Shown: piece by piece, positions 63,632-64,000 of the stretch
How positions within the stretch are numbered: position 1 is the stretch's first letter
Layout of the letters: every line of letters begins with the position of its first letter
NCBI GenBank assembly: GCA_025531455.1
Contig: JAMYHL010000082.1
Location: 99,656 to 163,655, forward strand
Length of the DNA stretch: 64,000 bases
Source of the DNA: Apiotrichum sp. Y4204
Lineage: Eukaryota; Basidiomycota; Tremellomycetes; Trichosporonales; Trichosporonaceae
Reading direction: 5' to 3'
Made by a program: the position numbers and the translations under genes
Notes under the pieces: generated by a model
Told to the model about the DNA's origin: nothing
Seen by the model: the letters and a program-made list of their open reading frames with translations, nothing else
Databases searched by the model: none

Positions 63632-64000
63632 TCATCTGCGGGGATCGCGCTCGTAGGGGCGGTGCATGTGGGGCGAGCGTTCCCGGATGGGCGGGAGCAG
63701 GGGGGGAGGGCTGGCCTGAGACCCGGGAGGATGAGACGCGCGAGGGTGGGTGGGAGTCGCGCTGGTGCTGCTCAGCGGGCGGCCGGGGTGGGAGTGAGGA
63801 GGCGGGAATGCGTGGTAGCCGGATTGAGGAGTCTGGGGGGATGGGTGCTGGTGGTGGCCGTGCGGGGGGTAGGGATGTCCAGGATGCGGCGGGCCGCGGG
63901 GGTCCTCGCCGGCGACGATAGGGGGCAGGCGGGGGAGAGCAAACTGCGGTTGATCATGGGGGAGAGGCGGCTGCGAGTGCCGGGGCGAGTAGGCGCGGTA
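63632..64000 (-). CDS. 3' end of a Pro/His-rich protein, cut by window edge
   Basis: Reading the minus strand from the right edge, one frame stays open for 122 codons and ends with TGA at 63632-63634. Its composition is protein-like: Pro/His/Tyr/Ser-rich with phrases such as GHPYPPHGHHQH and PFALP-type spacing, ending MHRPYERDPRR. There is no start because the gene begins outside the window. Such tails are common in fungal transcription factors and RNA-binding proteins, but nothing identifies the family here. The alternative is a chance open frame in GC-rich DNA; the persistent codon periodicity argues for coding. Confidence 0.5.
   Translation of the reverse strand, partial: YRAYSPRHSQPPLPHDQPQFALPRLPPIVAGEDPRGPPHPGHPYPPHGHHQHPSPQTPQSGYHAFPPPHSHPGRPLSSTSATPTHPRASHPPGSQASPPPLLPPIRERSPHMHRPYERDPRR

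Noticed and set aside
1..64000. Viral, transposon, CRISPR or prokaryotic operon content
   Set aside because: No reverse transcriptase, transposase, capsid or polymerase motifs, no terminal repeats of element size and no spacer-repeat arrays were seen on either strand.

Overview
The window reads as nuclear DNA of a basidiomycete yeast, most likely of the Trichosporonales or a close tremellomycete relative (inference from gene style, not a database match). It is GC-rich and gene-dense. Nearly every gene is split by very short GT-AG introns (about 32-60 nt) with CTAAC or CTGAC branch sites, and there are no operons, ribosome binding sites, CRISPR arrays or recognisable transposons. I rebuilt spliced models by hand; every exon join given keeps the reading frame.

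Layout. 0-6 kb: the 3' part of an F-box-like family gene, the splicing factor Prp46/PLRG1 and a proline-rich protein of unknown function. 8.8-24 kb: a metabolic block of P5C-dehydrogenase-type ALDH (PUT2 family), zinc alcohol dehydrogenase, YCII-like protein, RidA/Rid protein, proline dehydrogenase family flavoenzyme (PUT1/PRODH2 family), amino acid permease, Zn2Cys6 regulator and a DHDPS/HOGA-family aldolase. 25-34 kb: a large tail-anchored protein of unknown function, an MSOX/PIPOX/FAOX-type flavin amine oxidase and an MFS sugar/polyol transporter. 35-64 kb is mostly housekeeping: Mo25/Hym1, the Qb-SNARE Vti1, a second F-box-like gene, a coiled-coil protein, a TOK-type K+ channel, the THO subunit Tho2, a Rev1-like BRCT protein, Elf1, proteasome ATPase Rpt3, betaine-lipid synthase Bta1, a GNAT protein and the 3' end of a Pro/His-rich protein.

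The main point of interest is the 8.8-24 kb block. It resembles the Aspergillus nidulans prn cluster in content (oxidase, P5C dehydrogenase, permease, Zn2Cys6 activator) but adds a HOGA-like aldolase and a Rid protein. The proline dehydrogenase homologue carries Ser538 where proline-specific enzymes have the Tyr that excludes hydroxyproline, as mammalian hydroxyproline dehydrogenase does. I therefore infer a trans-4-hydroxy-L-proline catabolic cluster: import, oxidation to 3-hydroxy-P5C, oxidation to 4-hydroxyglutamate, transamination by an enzyme encoded elsewhere, then aldol cleavage to pyruvate and glyoxylate. CTCGGCA motifs, some as 10-bp-spaced direct repeats, recur in several of the promoters and may be the regulator's sites.

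Other notable gene structures are a RidA start codon split by an intron, an 8-nt terminal exon that supplies the Rpt3 HbYX end, a 14-nt terminal exon in Mo25, a GC-AG intron in the GNAT gene, and a likely 1-nt frameshift in the second F-box-like gene.
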